Positions 1 through 9,230 are shown, counted from the stretch's first letter. The stretch is 64,000 nt of DNA from Leptobacterium sp964389205 (GCA_964389205.1 CAYMDH010000013.1:17099-81098), one strand, 5' to 3'. The notes: generated from the letters alone by a model not told the origin. Made by a program: numbers and translations.

Positions 1-102
1 GAAGGCGCTATGTTTATAGCATATACAATGAAAGATAACGATTATTTAAAAGATATGATGAATCATATAGATCAAATGATTATTAGAGAATTGAAAAGTT
101 GA
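1..102 (+). CDS. C-terminal end of a probable TetR/AcrR-type regulator (partial)
   Basis: An open frame runs from the window edge to a TGA at 100-102 and gives 33 residues, beginning EGAMFIAYTMKDNDYLKDMM. The pattern of an E-G-A helix, then a short acidic/aromatic stretch, then a final amphipathic helix ending in IIRELKS is what TetR-family C-termini usually look like. No DNA-binding domain is visible because it lies outside the window, so the family call is inference from a short tail. It is followed after about 40 nt by a thioesterase on the same strand, a plausible regulated partner. Confidence 0.45.
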   Translation, partial: EGAMFIAYTMKDNDYLKDMMNHIDQMIIRELKS

Positions 103-144
103 TTTTTATCAAAAAATATACCGAAAGGTATTTATGTGCAAAAC

Positions 145-624
145 ATGGAAAAGCTATTAAAAATTACAGAAAATAAAGCTCTTATTAGATTTCAAGACTG
201 TGACCCGTTTAATCATCTAAATAATAGTAAATATTTAGATTACTTTATGAATGCCAGAGAAGATCAAATAGCAAAACATTACAATTTAAATATTTATACA
301 TATGCACAAGAAACAGGAAATAGTTGGGTAGTTGGAAATCATCAAATAGCGTATTTAAGACCTGCTCTCCTTATGGAAACTATAACTATAGATTCTCAAC
401 TTTTTGAATATTCAGATACCAATCTATATGTTGAATTACGAATGTGGAACAAAGAAAAAACTGAACTAAAAGCTGTATTATGGAGTATGTTTACGCACTA
501 TAATTTGTTATCAAAAAAAAGAGTTTCTCATGAAAATAAATTAATGAAATTATTTGGAGCTATTAAGCATCCTGTTGACACTAATAATTTCCATGAACGC
601 ATCGCAGTTTTAAAAAACCTTTAG
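145..624 (+). CDS. acyl-CoA thioesterase, hotdog (4HBT-like) fold
   Basis: This 159-residue protein has the single hotdog-domain pattern of YbgC/FadM-like acyl-CoA thioesterases, which hydrolyse acyl-CoA to free acid and CoA in the cytoplasm. The active-site segment is RFQDCDPFNHLNN (about residues 15-27), with the D-x-D-x3-H-x-N arrangement expected at the catalytic Asp before the long helix. The length is normal for a one-domain member. The start is taken as the ATG at 145; a GTG at 136 would add three residues and cannot be excluded. It follows the probable TetR tail by about 40 nt, and a rho-independent terminator lies just beyond its end. The substrate cannot be told from sequence. Confidence 0.85.
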   Translation: MEKLLKITENKALIRFQDCDPFNHLNNSKYLDYFMNAREDQIAKHYNLNIYTYAQETGNSWVVGNHQIAYLRPALLMETITIDSQLFEYSDTNLYVELRMWNKEKTELKAVLWSMFTHYNLLSKKRVSHENKLMKLFGAIKHPVDTNNFHERIAVLKNL

Positions 625-683
625 AGCATTAAATAACTGAAGTACTAGCATATATTCGTTATTTAATTATTAATTTGACACGA

Positions 684-714
684 GCCGGATCTCATTATGA
701 AATCCGGTTTTTTT
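684..714 (+). terminator. rho-independent terminator after the thioesterase gene
   Basis: Stem CCGGAT (685-690) pairs with ATCCGG (702-707), with an 11-nt loop, and is followed directly by seven Ts. The T-run is only on the plus-strand side, so it ends transcription from the thioesterase towards the convergent PorP/SprF gene. Confidence 0.85.
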
Positions 715-731
715 ATTATTCATGAAATATT

Positions 732-2117
732 TTATTCATTTTTCTTTACCCATAAAATCCAAGTTTCATCTGTGTATTTATTATTATACTTACTATCTCT
801 GGCTGCTTCACTATCTTTTAAAAGATCATAACGTTTTAAATACACATATCGATAATTGTTTTTTTCGTTGAAAAAAGATTTAGGAGACAAACCATCTTTT
901 GTCAATTTTTCGATAAAAGCATTAAAATATTTTTTAGTTCGATACACATTGACAATTAAATAAAAACCAGGGGCTATATCTTCTACCTCCTTCAATAAGC
1001 TATACTTATTGCCTTCTTTGTTTTTTTCTTTAAATTCTTCTTCTGTAATTGTTTCTACTATTTTCGTATTGATATTCGAACTTGTTTCAGTTTTTTTAAA
1101 AATCTCTTTTCTCTTTTTCTTTTTTACAGGTCCTGAAAAGGATTTTCTTCTTCTTGATGTATTATTAACTAAAAATCCCCATGCTGCTATTAATTCAAAA
1201 GTGGGTCCAAGATCTAAACCTATGGTATTATCTATTGCGTTATTGCCTGAAAATTCTAATAATCCACCTATAGAAAGTGTTTCAAATAATTTTACCCCTA
1301 CCCCAATAGAAGGTCCATAAAAACTATCGTAACCTGCTTGTAACCATCCTGCACCTGAACGTAACAAAAGATTTACACCTACTTGATTATCAATAGTTGG
1401 AGTTGTTTTAAAATAGCTATTAATTCGCAATTCTGCATTCTCAAGGATCACGTAGGGAGATTTAATAAAAAAATCATAACTAGCATGTGTCAAAAATATC
1501 TTATCACTAAAAGAAGTTTCGGAATCTGATTGCGTTAAATTATAATCTAATAAGTTTTCTAAAGCAACTCCAATATTAAATCTTTTATATGAAAAGTTAA
1601 TACCTGGTGCTACAGTTACTAAGTAACTATCTTCTAGCAAAGTTTCAGGAATCATAGTAAACTCTTCAACAGAAAAATTATTACGATCTATTGTACGTTG
1701 TGTAGGAATAACATTTACTCCTATAGTAAGACTTGTTTCTCTATTTAAATAAAAAATCCTAGCGTAATTTAAAAGCAATCCGTTTGTTGTAAAAATCGAA
1801 AAGTCATGTTGAAATACTCCAATTCCAATACCATTATGCTCTTCTACTCTTCTATTATAGTTTGCAAAGATTGACGTAGGAGGCAATTCTAAACCTGTCC
1901 ATTGAAATCTACTCCAAACTGCTATTTGTTGACGCTCTGAATCTAAATAAGAAAATACAGGGTTTAGTAAGCTTTTATTAAATATAGTTAGGTTATGTTG
2001 ACGAAAATCTGAAGGTATAGTAGTGGTTTGTTCGATTTGACTGCATAGCGATAATGAGGATCCAAAAAATATTAGCTTAGCAAAAAACTCCTTTTTCATA
2101 TCCTTAAAACCGTTCAT
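732..2117 (-). CDS. PorP/SprF family T9SS membrane protein with C-terminal SPOR-like domain (paralogue 1)
   Basis: The protein resembles the PorP/SprF outer-membrane family of the type IX secretion system. The family hallmark DFRQHNLTIFNKSLLNP (about residues 37-53) follows the signal peptide, then alternating beta-strand repeats run to about residue 315. A basic linker (SRRRKS, then VKKKKRK, about 321-337) leads to a C-terminal domain at about 382-458 with the spacing of a SPOR fold (GFYLIVNVY, YRYVYLKRYD, ETWILWV). SPOR domains bind glycan strands of peptidoglycan, so this part should be periplasmic. The downstream Met7 (2099) gives a cleaner signal peptide than the first ATG and is the likelier start. 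It is last in a run of three paralogues, 21 nt after the previous one. Confidence 0.85.
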   Translation of the reverse strand: MNGFKDMKKEFFAKLIFFGSSLSLCSQIEQTTTIPSDFRQHNLTIFNKSLLNPVFSYLDSERQQIAVWSRFQWTGLELPPTSIFANYNRRVEEHNGIGIGVFQHDFSIFTTNGLLLNYARIFYLNRETSLTIGVNVIPTQRTIDRNNFSVEEFTMIPETLLEDSYLVTVAPGINFSYKRFNIGVALENLLDYNLTQSDSETSFSDKIFLTHASYDFFIKSPYVILENAELRINSYFKTTPTIDNQVGVNLLLRSGAGWLQAGYDSFYGPSIGVGVKLFETLSIGGLLEFSGNNAIDNTIGLDLGPTFELIAAWGFLVNNTSRRRKSFSGPVKKKKRKEIFKKTETSSNINTKIVETITEEEFKEKNKEGNKYSLLKEVEDIAPGFYLIVNVYRTKKYFNAFIEKLTKDGLSPKSFFNEKNNYRYVYLKRYDLLKDSEAARDSKYNNKYTDETWILWVKKNE

Positions 2118-2138
2118 TAATTAAGCTAACATCGGGTA

Positions 2139-3587
2139 CTACTTTTTTTCACGAACCCATAAAATCCAAGTTTCTTCATTATATCTTCCATTATAATTAC
2201 TAGATCGAGCTTCTTCTATTTCCTTTAATGTTTCATATTTTTTCAAATAAACATATCTGTATTTATTTTTATTATTATAAAAATATTTGGGATCTAAATT
2301 TCTATTGCTTAAATAATTCATAAACATTCTAAAATACTTCATGGTTTCATATACGTTTACTACAAGATAAAAGCCATAATCTACCCCGTTTATTCCATCT
2401 ATAACCATATAACGGTCATTCTCTTCTCCTGGACCATAAAATTTCTCTCTTAATTCCTTATTTCGCGGTAGATTTCCGTTATCAATATAAACAGTATCTC
2501 TTATGTATACAGTGTCTCTAGTACCACCTCCTCTGATTGGAAAAAGATCTATATTTATTTCATTAATATTAATAACAGATTTTTCTTTTTCAGCTGCTTT
2601 TTTCTGTGGTTGTTTTTTCTTCTTTTTCTTCTTTTTTGGTCCCTTAAATCCTGAAGATGGTCTCCCACCTCCAAATTCTATAGCTGCTGTAAATTCATAG
2701 GTAGGTCCCAATGTTTCACTCTGTCCTGCATTTCCTAGTTCAACTAATCCTCCTATGGCTAGCGTTCTAAATAATTTACCTCCTAAACCCACTGATGCAC
2801 CGTAAAAGCTGTTATAACCTACTTGCATCCATCCATTTTTGACATCCAAAAGTAAATTTCCTCCAAATTGAGTTTCTTCATTAGGAATAGGGACACTTTT
2901 AGTAAATAAGGTAGCTCTAAGTAATGCATTATCTAAAAAAGCACCTCTTGCAGAGGGAAAACGAAAGTCATAACTTGCGTGTCCAATATAAATTTTATTA
3001 TCAAAATCTGTTTCTTGTTCCGATGTGGAGAAATTATAATCTACCAAATTTTCTGAAGCAAAGCCTACATTAAACTTTCCTAAAGTGATACTTATTCCTG
3101 GGAAAAGTGTTAGAAAAAAATCATCACTATCATTATTAGAGAGCATGTTAAACTCTTCTGCTGTAAAATTATTTCTATCTAATGTTCTTCTAGATGGGAT
3201 TACATTTAATCCAAGTGTTATCCATGAGTCTTCACCAATTTTAAACCCTCTTGAATAATTAGCAATAAGGCCTATGTTGGTAAAAAAACCTGTGTCATGT
3301 TGAAAAACACCTAAACCCACACCTGTATAATCTCCTATCCTACCACTATAGTTTGTGAAAAATGTAGTAGGTGAATTTTCTAATTCAGACCATTGTATTC
3401 TTCCCCAGGTAGCTATTTTAGGATTTTCATTACCAATGAATGAATAGGTAGGATTAAGAAGGCTTGCATTGTATCTTGTAAGATTCTGTTGTCTGAAGTC
3501 AGGGGTGCTCACTATAACATCCTCACTTTGAGAAATCGCTATAGTGGTAAAAAAGAAAAACATTAAGAAAGCCCCAAATCTTAACAT
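2139..3587 (-). CDS. PorP/SprF family T9SS membrane protein with Lys-rich linker and SPOR-like domain (paralogue 2)
   Basis: This is a 482-residue paralogue of its two neighbours. After a signal peptide (about 1-19) comes the family motif DFRQQNLTRYNASLLNP (about 30-46) and a beta-barrel-like region to about 306. The linker holds eight consecutive lysines (318-325) and a repeated R-D-T-V-Y-I motif (about 357-368). The C-terminal SPOR-like domain spans about 404-479 (GFYLVVNVY, YRYVYLKKYE, ETWILWV). By family, it should sit in the outer membrane and assist secretion or anchoring of T9SS cargo, as SprF does for SprB. A 154-nt A+T-rich gap separates it from paralogue 3, so it may have its own promoter, although no clear TAnnTTTG box was found there. 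Confidence 0.85.
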   Translation of the reverse strand: MLRFGAFLMFFFFTTIAISQSEDVIVSTPDFRQQNLTRYNASLLNPTYSFIGNENPKIATWGRIQWSELENSPTTFFTNYSGRIGDYTGVGLGVFQHDTGFFTNIGLIANYSRGFKIGEDSWITLGLNVIPSRRTLDRNNFTAEEFNMLSNNDSDDFFLTLFPGISITLGKFNVGFASENLVDYNFSTSEQETDFDNKIYIGHASYDFRFPSARGAFLDNALLRATLFTKSVPIPNEETQFGGNLLLDVKNGWMQVGYNSFYGASVGLGGKLFRTLAIGGLVELGNAGQSETLGPTYEFTAAIEFGGGRPSSGFKGPKKKKKKKKQPQKKAAEKEKSVININEINIDLFPIRGGGTRDTVYIRDTVYIDNGNLPRNKELREKFYGPGEENDRYMVIDGINGVDYGFYLVVNVYETMKYFRMFMNYLSNRNLDPKYFYNNKNKYRYVYLKKYETLKEIEEARSSNYNGRYNEETWILWVREKK

Positions 3588-3741
3588 TATATCAAAGAAA
3601 TCAAAAAAAATTGAGGTTTTCGAGACCTAATGTATCTTTTTCGTTAAACTAATTAACAAATTAATTAACATTAAGGTTAAATTGTTGATAATTAGAATAG
3701 AATAAATATGTTTTTTTTGAAAGTAAAGTCTTTATTTCTCC

Positions 3742-5190
3742 CTAATTGTTTCTAACCCATAAGATCCAGGTTTCACCTGCGTATCTACCATTATACTTAG
3801 TTCTACGATCTTTCTCTACCTGTGATAGTTTATCGTATTTTCTTAAGTATACATAGTAATAATTATTTTCTGCATTAAAAAAATATTTAGGAGCTAGTCC
3901 TTGATTTTTTAAAAGTCTCATGAATAAATCAAAATATTTCTTTTGAGAAAATACATTTACTACCAAATAAAAACCATATTCTACACCTTCTATTCGTTCA
4001 ACAGACTTATAACGAGGGTTAGCATTACCTGATTTAAAAACTTTATTCAAAATCTTTTTATCAGTATCTCTATCTATAGAAGTCAATTTTTCTAATTCAA
4101 TATCTTGAATACTCTTATTACTTAGCTGTGTAGTATCTATAATTTTTTCAGAAGGAGTGCTTACAATTAAAGCTTTTTTATTTGTCTCTTTATTTATTTT
4201 TGAACTTTTTTGTTTTTTCTTCGGCTTTGGCCCTTCCTTAAATGATATAGGTTTATCATTATTTTTAAATTGAGATGTTCTTTTTCCAAATTCAATCGCT
4301 GCAGTTACTTCATAAGTTGCTCCAAAAGCGCTAGTCGTATTGGTTCCTGTTTCAACTAAAAACCCTACAGAAATGCCATCAGTAACTCTGGCACCCAAAC
4401 CTCCTGCTATTCCATAAAAATTATTGTATCCTAATTGTGCCCAGCCATATTTAGGTACATCTATAAAAGCTTGTACTCCGTATTGCGTATCTTGATTAGG
4501 GATCGTTTTTCCATAAACTGTTGTTCTAAAAATAGCATTATTCCAAGCTGCATTTCCACGATTTGTTAATTGGTAATCATAGCTTACATACCCTAAAAAT
4601 ATTTTATCTGAAAAATCTGTTTGTTGATCTGAAATGGTGAAGTTATAATCAAAAAGATTTTCTGAAGAAAATCCAAAATTAAAACTATTTAATGTCAAAT
4701 TAATCCCCGGCATTACAGCCAGAATAAAATCTTGGTCGCTATTCAATAATAAAGGATCTGGTTCTGGTGTAATAAAACTTGCTTGATTTAGACCTCTTCG
4801 TAAACCTACTAGATTAACTCCAAAAGTTAACCATGACTTTCTAGCCAATTGAATTCCTCTAGCATAATTCACCATTAATCCTGAGTCTGTAAATAACCCA
4901 ATATTATGTTGAAATAAAGCCAATCCAGCTCCAGAGCGCTCTCCTATTCTTCCATTGTAGTTTATTAAATAAGTAGTTGGAGAATTTTCAATACCTACCC
5001 ATTGTAATCTTCCCCATAAGCTTAAGTTGGTTCCTTCATTTCTTACAAATGATAATGCAGGATTAAAAACATTAGCATTGTATTTTGAGAGATTATGCTG
5101 CCTCCAATCTACGGGTAAAGTCGTCCTCTGGGAATATAATACTCCACTGAATATAAGACAGGTCAAGATTAAAAAACATTTTTTAAGCAT
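3742..5190 (-). CDS. PorP/SprF family T9SS membrane protein with SPOR-like domain (paralogue 3)
   Basis: This 482-residue protein has a signal peptide (about 1-20), the family motif DWRQHNLSKYNANVFNP (about 28-44), a beta-rich barrel region to about 306, a basic linker (KPKKKQKSSK) and a C-terminal SPOR-like domain at about 405-480 (GFYLVVNVF, YYYVYLRKYD, ETWILWV). It lies only 25 nt downstream of the gene for a T9SS type-B cargo protein, so the two are probably co-transcribed. That mirrors the known pairing of SprF-type proteins with their secreted partner. It is the paralogue most likely to be dedicated to that cargo. The beta-barrel topology is inferred from the family, not seen directly. 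Confidence 0.85.
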   Translation of the reverse strand: MLKKCFLILTCLIFSGVLYSQRTTLPVDWRQHNLSKYNANVFNPALSFVRNEGTNLSLWGRLQWVGIENSPTTYLINYNGRIGERSGAGLALFQHNIGLFTDSGLMVNYARGIQLARKSWLTFGVNLVGLRRGLNQASFITPEPDPLLLNSDQDFILAVMPGINLTLNSFNFGFSSENLFDYNFTISDQQTDFSDKIFLGYVSYDYQLTNRGNAAWNNAIFRTTVYGKTIPNQDTQYGVQAFIDVPKYGWAQLGYNNFYGIAGGLGARVTDGISVGFLVETGTNTTSAFGATYEVTAAIEFGKRTSQFKNNDKPISFKEGPKPKKKQKSSKINKETNKKALIVSTPSEKIIDTTQLSNKSIQDIELEKLTSIDRDTDKKILNKVFKSGNANPRYKSVERIEGVEYGFYLVVNVFSQKKYFDLFMRLLKNQGLAPKYFFNAENNYYYVYLRKYDKLSQVEKDRRTKYNGRYAGETWILWVRNN

Positions 5191-5215
5191 GGGGCATGTT
5201 GCTAAAACAATATTT

Positions 5216-7390
5216 TTATCTATTCACTACAGTAATTGATCCTTTTTTAATGGCTTTTCCATCTTTTTGGATTAAATAATAATAAATAGATGATTCATTT
5301 CTGTTTGTTAACGAATTTTCCGGCCAATTATTCTGGTAAGACTTCGTTTTTAAAACTGGTGTCCCATAATTATCACAAATAGTTACTTCTACAGCTGGAT
5401 CATTAATGAATTTAGCAGGCAATACCCATTTGTCGTTAATATTGTCTTGATTAGGGCTAATAATATTTGGCACTTCAACAACTTCTAGCAATTCTACAGT
5501 TACTTCTTTTGATACTTCACAACCATCTTTTGTCGCAATTAAATAATACGTTCCTGGTGCAGTTACTCGAAATGAGTCTGAAGAAGAAACTATAGTTCCC
5601 TCAGTATCTTTCCATACATAAGTATCACCACCAGATGCAAAAACCGTTTCAAATGAGTTTGGGGAAATTACTATTTTTTCAGAAGGGAACACTGAAATAA
5701 GGTTTTCTCCAAATGGTTTAATAGTTATCTCATTGGATATTGATGAACATCCGTTTAAGACTACACGAACATGAAAAATACCTGCTTCAGAAACTGAAAT
5801 TGTATGAGATGTTGTTTCTTCTATTAATTGGTTGTCTTTGTAAAACTCATAGATAGCATTTTCGTATACAGAAGCTGTTAGTACTGCTTCACCTCCATTA
5901 CTACAAATTAAATCTGAATCTGAGTTTATAGTTAATTCTGGTAATGCCAATCGAATATCTAGTTCATTAGAGGTAAATGTAATATCATTTAAATGCGCTT
6001 CCAACTGGTATATTCCGTTGTTATTATAATTAACTACATTATAAGATGATCCCGTTTCATTTATTGTTGCATTATTAAATGTCCAATTAAATTGAAAACG
6101 ATTTAGTTGAGTTGGTAAAACAACTTGTTCAAATCCAGTGACAGCATTGGCAATAAGTGATTTAATATTTATTTGTGTATGTGTACTTTCACAGGCATTA
6201 TAGTTTTCTTCACTATCAATAATAACTGCAAATGAAATAGGGTCAAAAACTTTAAATGTTTGTGATGCCACCAATCCTAAACATGAACCAGGAGCTGAAA
6301 CTTTGGCATGATAACTTCCCGGTTCATTTATAGTTAATTCAGGAGAAATACCATTTGCAACAAGTTCTTCCCCTTTAAACCATGAGATTCGAGGATTTGA
6401 AGCAGTGGTAGAAATTTTTAGAGTAACAGAGTTTTCACCTATTAAAATAGATTCTAAAGGAGAAATAGCAGTTACCATTGTATTAGTAGTAGGTTCTCTT
6501 AATAGAACAGTATTAGACATGGCTTCACAACCTCCTTCGTTAGTAAGAGAAAGACTGTAGGTTCCATAAGAATCACCAGATACTTCAATAGCTAATTCAG
6601 GGAGATATGATGGCAAGCTCGTCAATTCTATCCCGTCTTTAAACCATTTGTAATCTAAAAATTCATTATCTGTAACTGCTGCTAAAGTATGTGTTGTACC
6701 TACACAAGCATCAACCACAGAACTTCCTTCTATTTTTGCTTCTATTTCTTCCCCAAAATTTACAATAACAATATTAGAATGTAATGTTCCTGTGCAATCT
6801 CCCATATAAGCTTCTGCATGATATTCCCCTGATGTGGTTATTTCTATACTACTTCCTGTTTCTTTGTAAAAAGAATTGTCTTTATACCATATATAAGATG
6901 CTGCTATATCATGATTTAATGAAATCTCTGCAGATCCACCACCGCAAATGGTAATGTCTTCAAAATCATTTAATATTAATTGAACATCTGGAACAAAAAA
7001 GGCATCAAAAGAGTTTGATGATGGACCTATTCTTTCAGGTGAAGTAGATCGAACTCTTACTTTATAATTCTCTCCAGCCACATTTCTAGGGAAAGAAAAT
7101 GTAGTTTCAAAATCAAAAGAAGAGTTTTCGTCTGTAATTGAAGTTAAAATTTTAGGGCTATCAAAATTACCTGTTGCATCTGATAATTCTAAATGGAATA
7201 CATTATCCGAGTTAAATATACTTGTTTCATAACTTATTATGGCGTCGAAGCTATTAAAATTATCAGATACACAAGCATAGGCAAAAGATAGTTCAGGGGC
7301 ATTTAGTGTTTGGGCTCTACTAAATTGAAAAATGGTCATAAATAAACAGCATAGTATCCACCTTACTGTTTGGTGTAATTTTTGTCTCAT
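5216..7390 (-). CDS. secreted Ig-repeat protein with T9SS type-B (gliding motility-associated) C-terminal sorting domain
   Basis: This 724-residue protein begins MRQKLHQTVRWILCC, with a signal peptide ending at FSRAQ. An in-frame extension upstream lacks signal-peptide character, so the ATG at 7390 is preferred. The body is a series of about six Ig/PKD-like beta-sandwich repeats of 70-100 residues. They carry recurring features such as WYKDN, WFKDG, WFKGE and FYKDN tryptophan/aromatic cores and single conserved cysteines. The C-terminus (about residues 632-724) opens with NIISPNQDNINDKW, the type-B hallmark (P-N-x-D-x-x-N-D), and ends in IYYYLIQKDGKAIKKGSITV. Type-B domains direct export by the T9SS. 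The protein is probably surface-attached or adhesive; the ligand is unknown. It heads the PorP/SprF run. Confidence 0.88.
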   Translation of the reverse strand: MRQKLHQTVRWILCCLFMTIFQFSRAQTLNAPELSFAYACVSDNFNSFDAIISYETSIFNSDNVFHLELSDATGNFDSPKILTSITDENSSFDFETTFSFPRNVAGENYKVRVRSTSPERIGPSSNSFDAFFVPDVQLILNDFEDITICGGGSAEISLNHDIAASYIWYKDNSFYKETGSSIEITTSGEYHAEAYMGDCTGTLHSNIVIVNFGEEIEAKIEGSSVVDACVGTTHTLAAVTDNEFLDYKWFKDGIELTSLPSYLPELAIEVSGDSYGTYSLSLTNEGGCEAMSNTVLLREPTTNTMVTAISPLESILIGENSVTLKISTTASNPRISWFKGEELVANGISPELTINEPGSYHAKVSAPGSCLGLVASQTFKVFDPISFAVIIDSEENYNACESTHTQINIKSLIANAVTGFEQVVLPTQLNRFQFNWTFNNATINETGSSYNVVNYNNNGIYQLEAHLNDITFTSNELDIRLALPELTINSDSDLICSNGGEAVLTASVYENAIYEFYKDNQLIEETTSHTISVSEAGIFHVRVVLNGCSSISNEITIKPFGENLISVFPSEKIVISPNSFETVFASGGDTYVWKDTEGTIVSSSDSFRVTAPGTYYLIATKDGCEVSKEVTVELLEVVEVPNIISPNQDNINDKWVLPAKFINDPAVEVTICDNYGTPVLKTKSYQNNWPENSLTNRNESSIYYYLIQKDGKAIKKGSITVVNR

Positions 7391-7801
7391 GGTAATATTT
7401 TTTGGGGTAAAAAATAAAAAGGTTATTAGCCAGTAAAAAAGTAGGTTTTGCAGAAGTAAATTTAAGTCATAGGCATCATTGTTTTTTATTAATTGATGAT
7501 TAAAACTACTCATTAATTGAATAATCTCCAACTAAATCTCAGTTTTTTATTGCACTTAAACGATAATTTTGTGCTCTTAATCGTAAAAAAATGTTATTTA
7601 ATCGATGTTTCAAGCGAAATGTTAAAGTTTAAAAAAAAACACAATAAATCAATTTTCTTAAAAAATGTAATCGTTTTTCTTTCAATAATCATTAAAAGTA
7701 TGGGATAGTTAAGGAGTGTTGGTTGTTTATTAAAAGCTTTTCATTTGAATAAACTTATTGCATTTAAAAATTGCATATCTTGTTCATTAAATATAATACA
7801 G
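7391..7801. other. 411-nt intergenic region between divergent genes
   Basis: This A+T-rich stretch separates the T9SS cargo gene (minus) from the histidine phosphatase pseudogene (plus) and should hold both promoters. I see the 9-mer ATTAATTGA twice, about 20-30 nt apart near 7490-7520. A TAATTTTG box lies at 7564-7571 on the plus strand but has no -33 element at proper spacing. There is no convincing gene, RNA or terminator. A 63-codon open frame here has low-complexity composition and is not considered real. Confidence 0.5.
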
Positions 7802-8307
7802 ATGCGAAAAATTATTTTTACCCTTTTAGTCTTAATCTATAGCGTTCCTATTTTTTCTCAAAATGAAGAAACCACTACCTTTTATTTTATTCGTCATGCA
7901 GAAAAAGATAGAAGTAATAAAGAAGATAGAAACCCTTCTCTTACACAAGATGGACTCTCTAGAGCATTGAAATGGGCAGAAGTTTTTAAAAATATAAAAT
8001 TTGATGCCGTATATGCTACTCCTTATAACAGAACAGAACACAACAAACAGCATCCCCTACTGCCTATAAAAATAAATTAGAAGTGATTACTTATGATCCT
8101 AGAAGTTTTGATTTAAATGCTTTAAAGGAGAGTTTAAAGGGAAAAACAATTCTTATAGTCGGACATAGCAATACAACCCCTGCAATGGTTAATACATTAT
8201 TAGCAAACAAAACATACGATCAAATAGATGACGCTAATAATGGGAACCTATATATAGTAACTATTATAGATGCTTCTGTAACTAGCAATTTGCTTTTTAT
8301 TAATTAG
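7802..8307 (+). pseudogene. histidine phosphatase (phosphoglycerate mutase-like) family, frameshifted
   Basis: The first frame starts with a signal peptide (MRKIIFTLLVLIYSVPIFSQ) and the catalytic motif FYFIRHAEKD, followed by the family's SLTQDGLSRA and FDAVYATPYNRT. It then runs off-frame to a TAG at 8078-8080. The second half continues in another frame with ITYDPRSFDLNAL and the second catalytic histidine in IVGHSNTTP, and ends at 8307. The break is an exact tandem duplication of 5 bp (ACAGA ACAGA, about 8028-8037). Deleting one copy restores PYNRTQQTASPTAYKNKLEV, the normal family sequence, and an intact 166-residue protein. As written, the second catalytic half is lost. It could be a recent mutation, a reversible slip or a sequencing error. 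Confidence 0.88.
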
Positions 8308-9073
8308 AAGAATTAATAACATTTATATTTTCAAGTTCAATTTTAGAAAGTAGTTTTAAATTATTTTCTTCAAATGCCTTGTCCATATCTTTTACATTGC
8401 TTGATGCATCAATGGGCTTATAATTGTTATAATTGACAAAACGAAGGTTACCTATATAACGTTCATTATAAGCTTCTCTTAAACGAACACCTCCTCCATC
8501 TACATGAAATTCATATGCTAAATAATCAATTTTATAGTTTTCTTTATTTATCCAATAAACAAAAATATCATCAAAGTCTACTCCTCCACCTTCTTGATCA
8601 AAAGTAATTTTAATCTTATAATAAGGAATATTTTTAATAGTTACTTCTCCCAATAATTCTTTATTCACTGCCTTATCATTAAGCCCTTGAGGCAAATACG
8701 CAAAGTAATGAACAGAATTTACAGAATTTGAATATCGAACGGCCATAGAATCTGGAACCGTTACAATTTCATCATTTATTAATCTTTTAAATCCGTTAGG
8801 AAGGACAATATCTTTTATTTTTCCTTTAGCAGTATCTATTGTCAATCTGCTCATTTCTATACCTGCATTATTTCTATAAGATGCATATGTTTTTCCTCTA
8901 AAGTCAAACGTTATTTTAGATTTTTTAAAAACAGGTCCTCCCGCTACTTTTATAGTTTCATTTATAATTCTAGCCACTTCTGATACGGTAATGGACTCAT
9001 TATCAGGAGTTTCTTTTTTTTTGCACGATAAAAATAAAGTTGAAACAGCAAAGAGAATAAAATAATTACGCAT
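8300..9073 (-). CDS. lipoprotein, DUF6503-like
   Basis: This 257-residue protein has a lipoprotein signal peptide: MRNYFILFAVSTLFLSC, with the lipobox Cys at 17, followed by KKKET. It should therefore be lipid-anchored in the envelope. The mature part is a beta-rich domain with SKITFDFRGKTYASYRN, YFAYLPQGLNDKA and YYKIKITFDQEGGGVDFDD, resembling flavobacterial lipoproteins of the DUF6503 type. That family name is recalled from pattern, not verified, and the function is unknown. Its 3' end overlaps the convergent histidine phosphatase pseudogene by 8 nt. Confidence 0.7.
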   Translation of the reverse strand: MRNYFILFAVSTLFLSCKKKETPDNESITVSEVARIINETIKVAGGPVFKKSKITFDFRGKTYASYRNNAGIEMSRLTIDTAKGKIKDIVLPNGFKRLINDEIVTVPDSMAVRYSNSVNSVHYFAYLPQGLNDKAVNKELLGEVTIKNIPYYKIKITFDQEGGGVDFDDIFVYWINKENYKIDYLAYEFHVDGGGVRLREAYNERYIGNLRFVNYNNYKPIDASSNVKDMDKAFEENNLKLLSKIELENINVINSSN

Positions 9074-9215
9074 AAATATTGTGTTTAAGGTTGTTAAATT
9101 ACCTATTGAGTCGGAAAACAGTTTCTAACATAACGTTAAAAAAAGTTTACTTGATAAACCTATATATACTCAATATTCATTTGAGTTAAATAAAAATCAA
9201 TTCAATAAATGTTGT

Positions 9216-9223
9216 TACCTTTG
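9216..9223 (+). promoter_or_regulatory. -7 promoter box of smpB (TACCTTTG)
   Basis: TACCTTTG fits the Bacteroidota -7 consensus TAnnTTTG and ends 7 nt before the smpB ATG. Transcription should start about at the start codon, giving a leader of only a few nucleotides. No clear TTG -33 box is found at the usual spacing. Confidence 0.55.
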
Positions 9224-9230
9224 ATCTTCC

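Noticed and set aside
7564..7571. TAATTTTG promoter-like box on the plus strand
   Set aside because: It lies 230 nt upstream of the histidine phosphatase start with no properly spaced -33 TTG, and the A+T-rich region would give such matches by chance.
7517..7708. 63-codon open frame in the 7.4-7.8 kb gap
   Set aside because: The predicted peptide is rich in Lys, Ile and Phe from A+T-rich DNA and shows no domain or plausible context.
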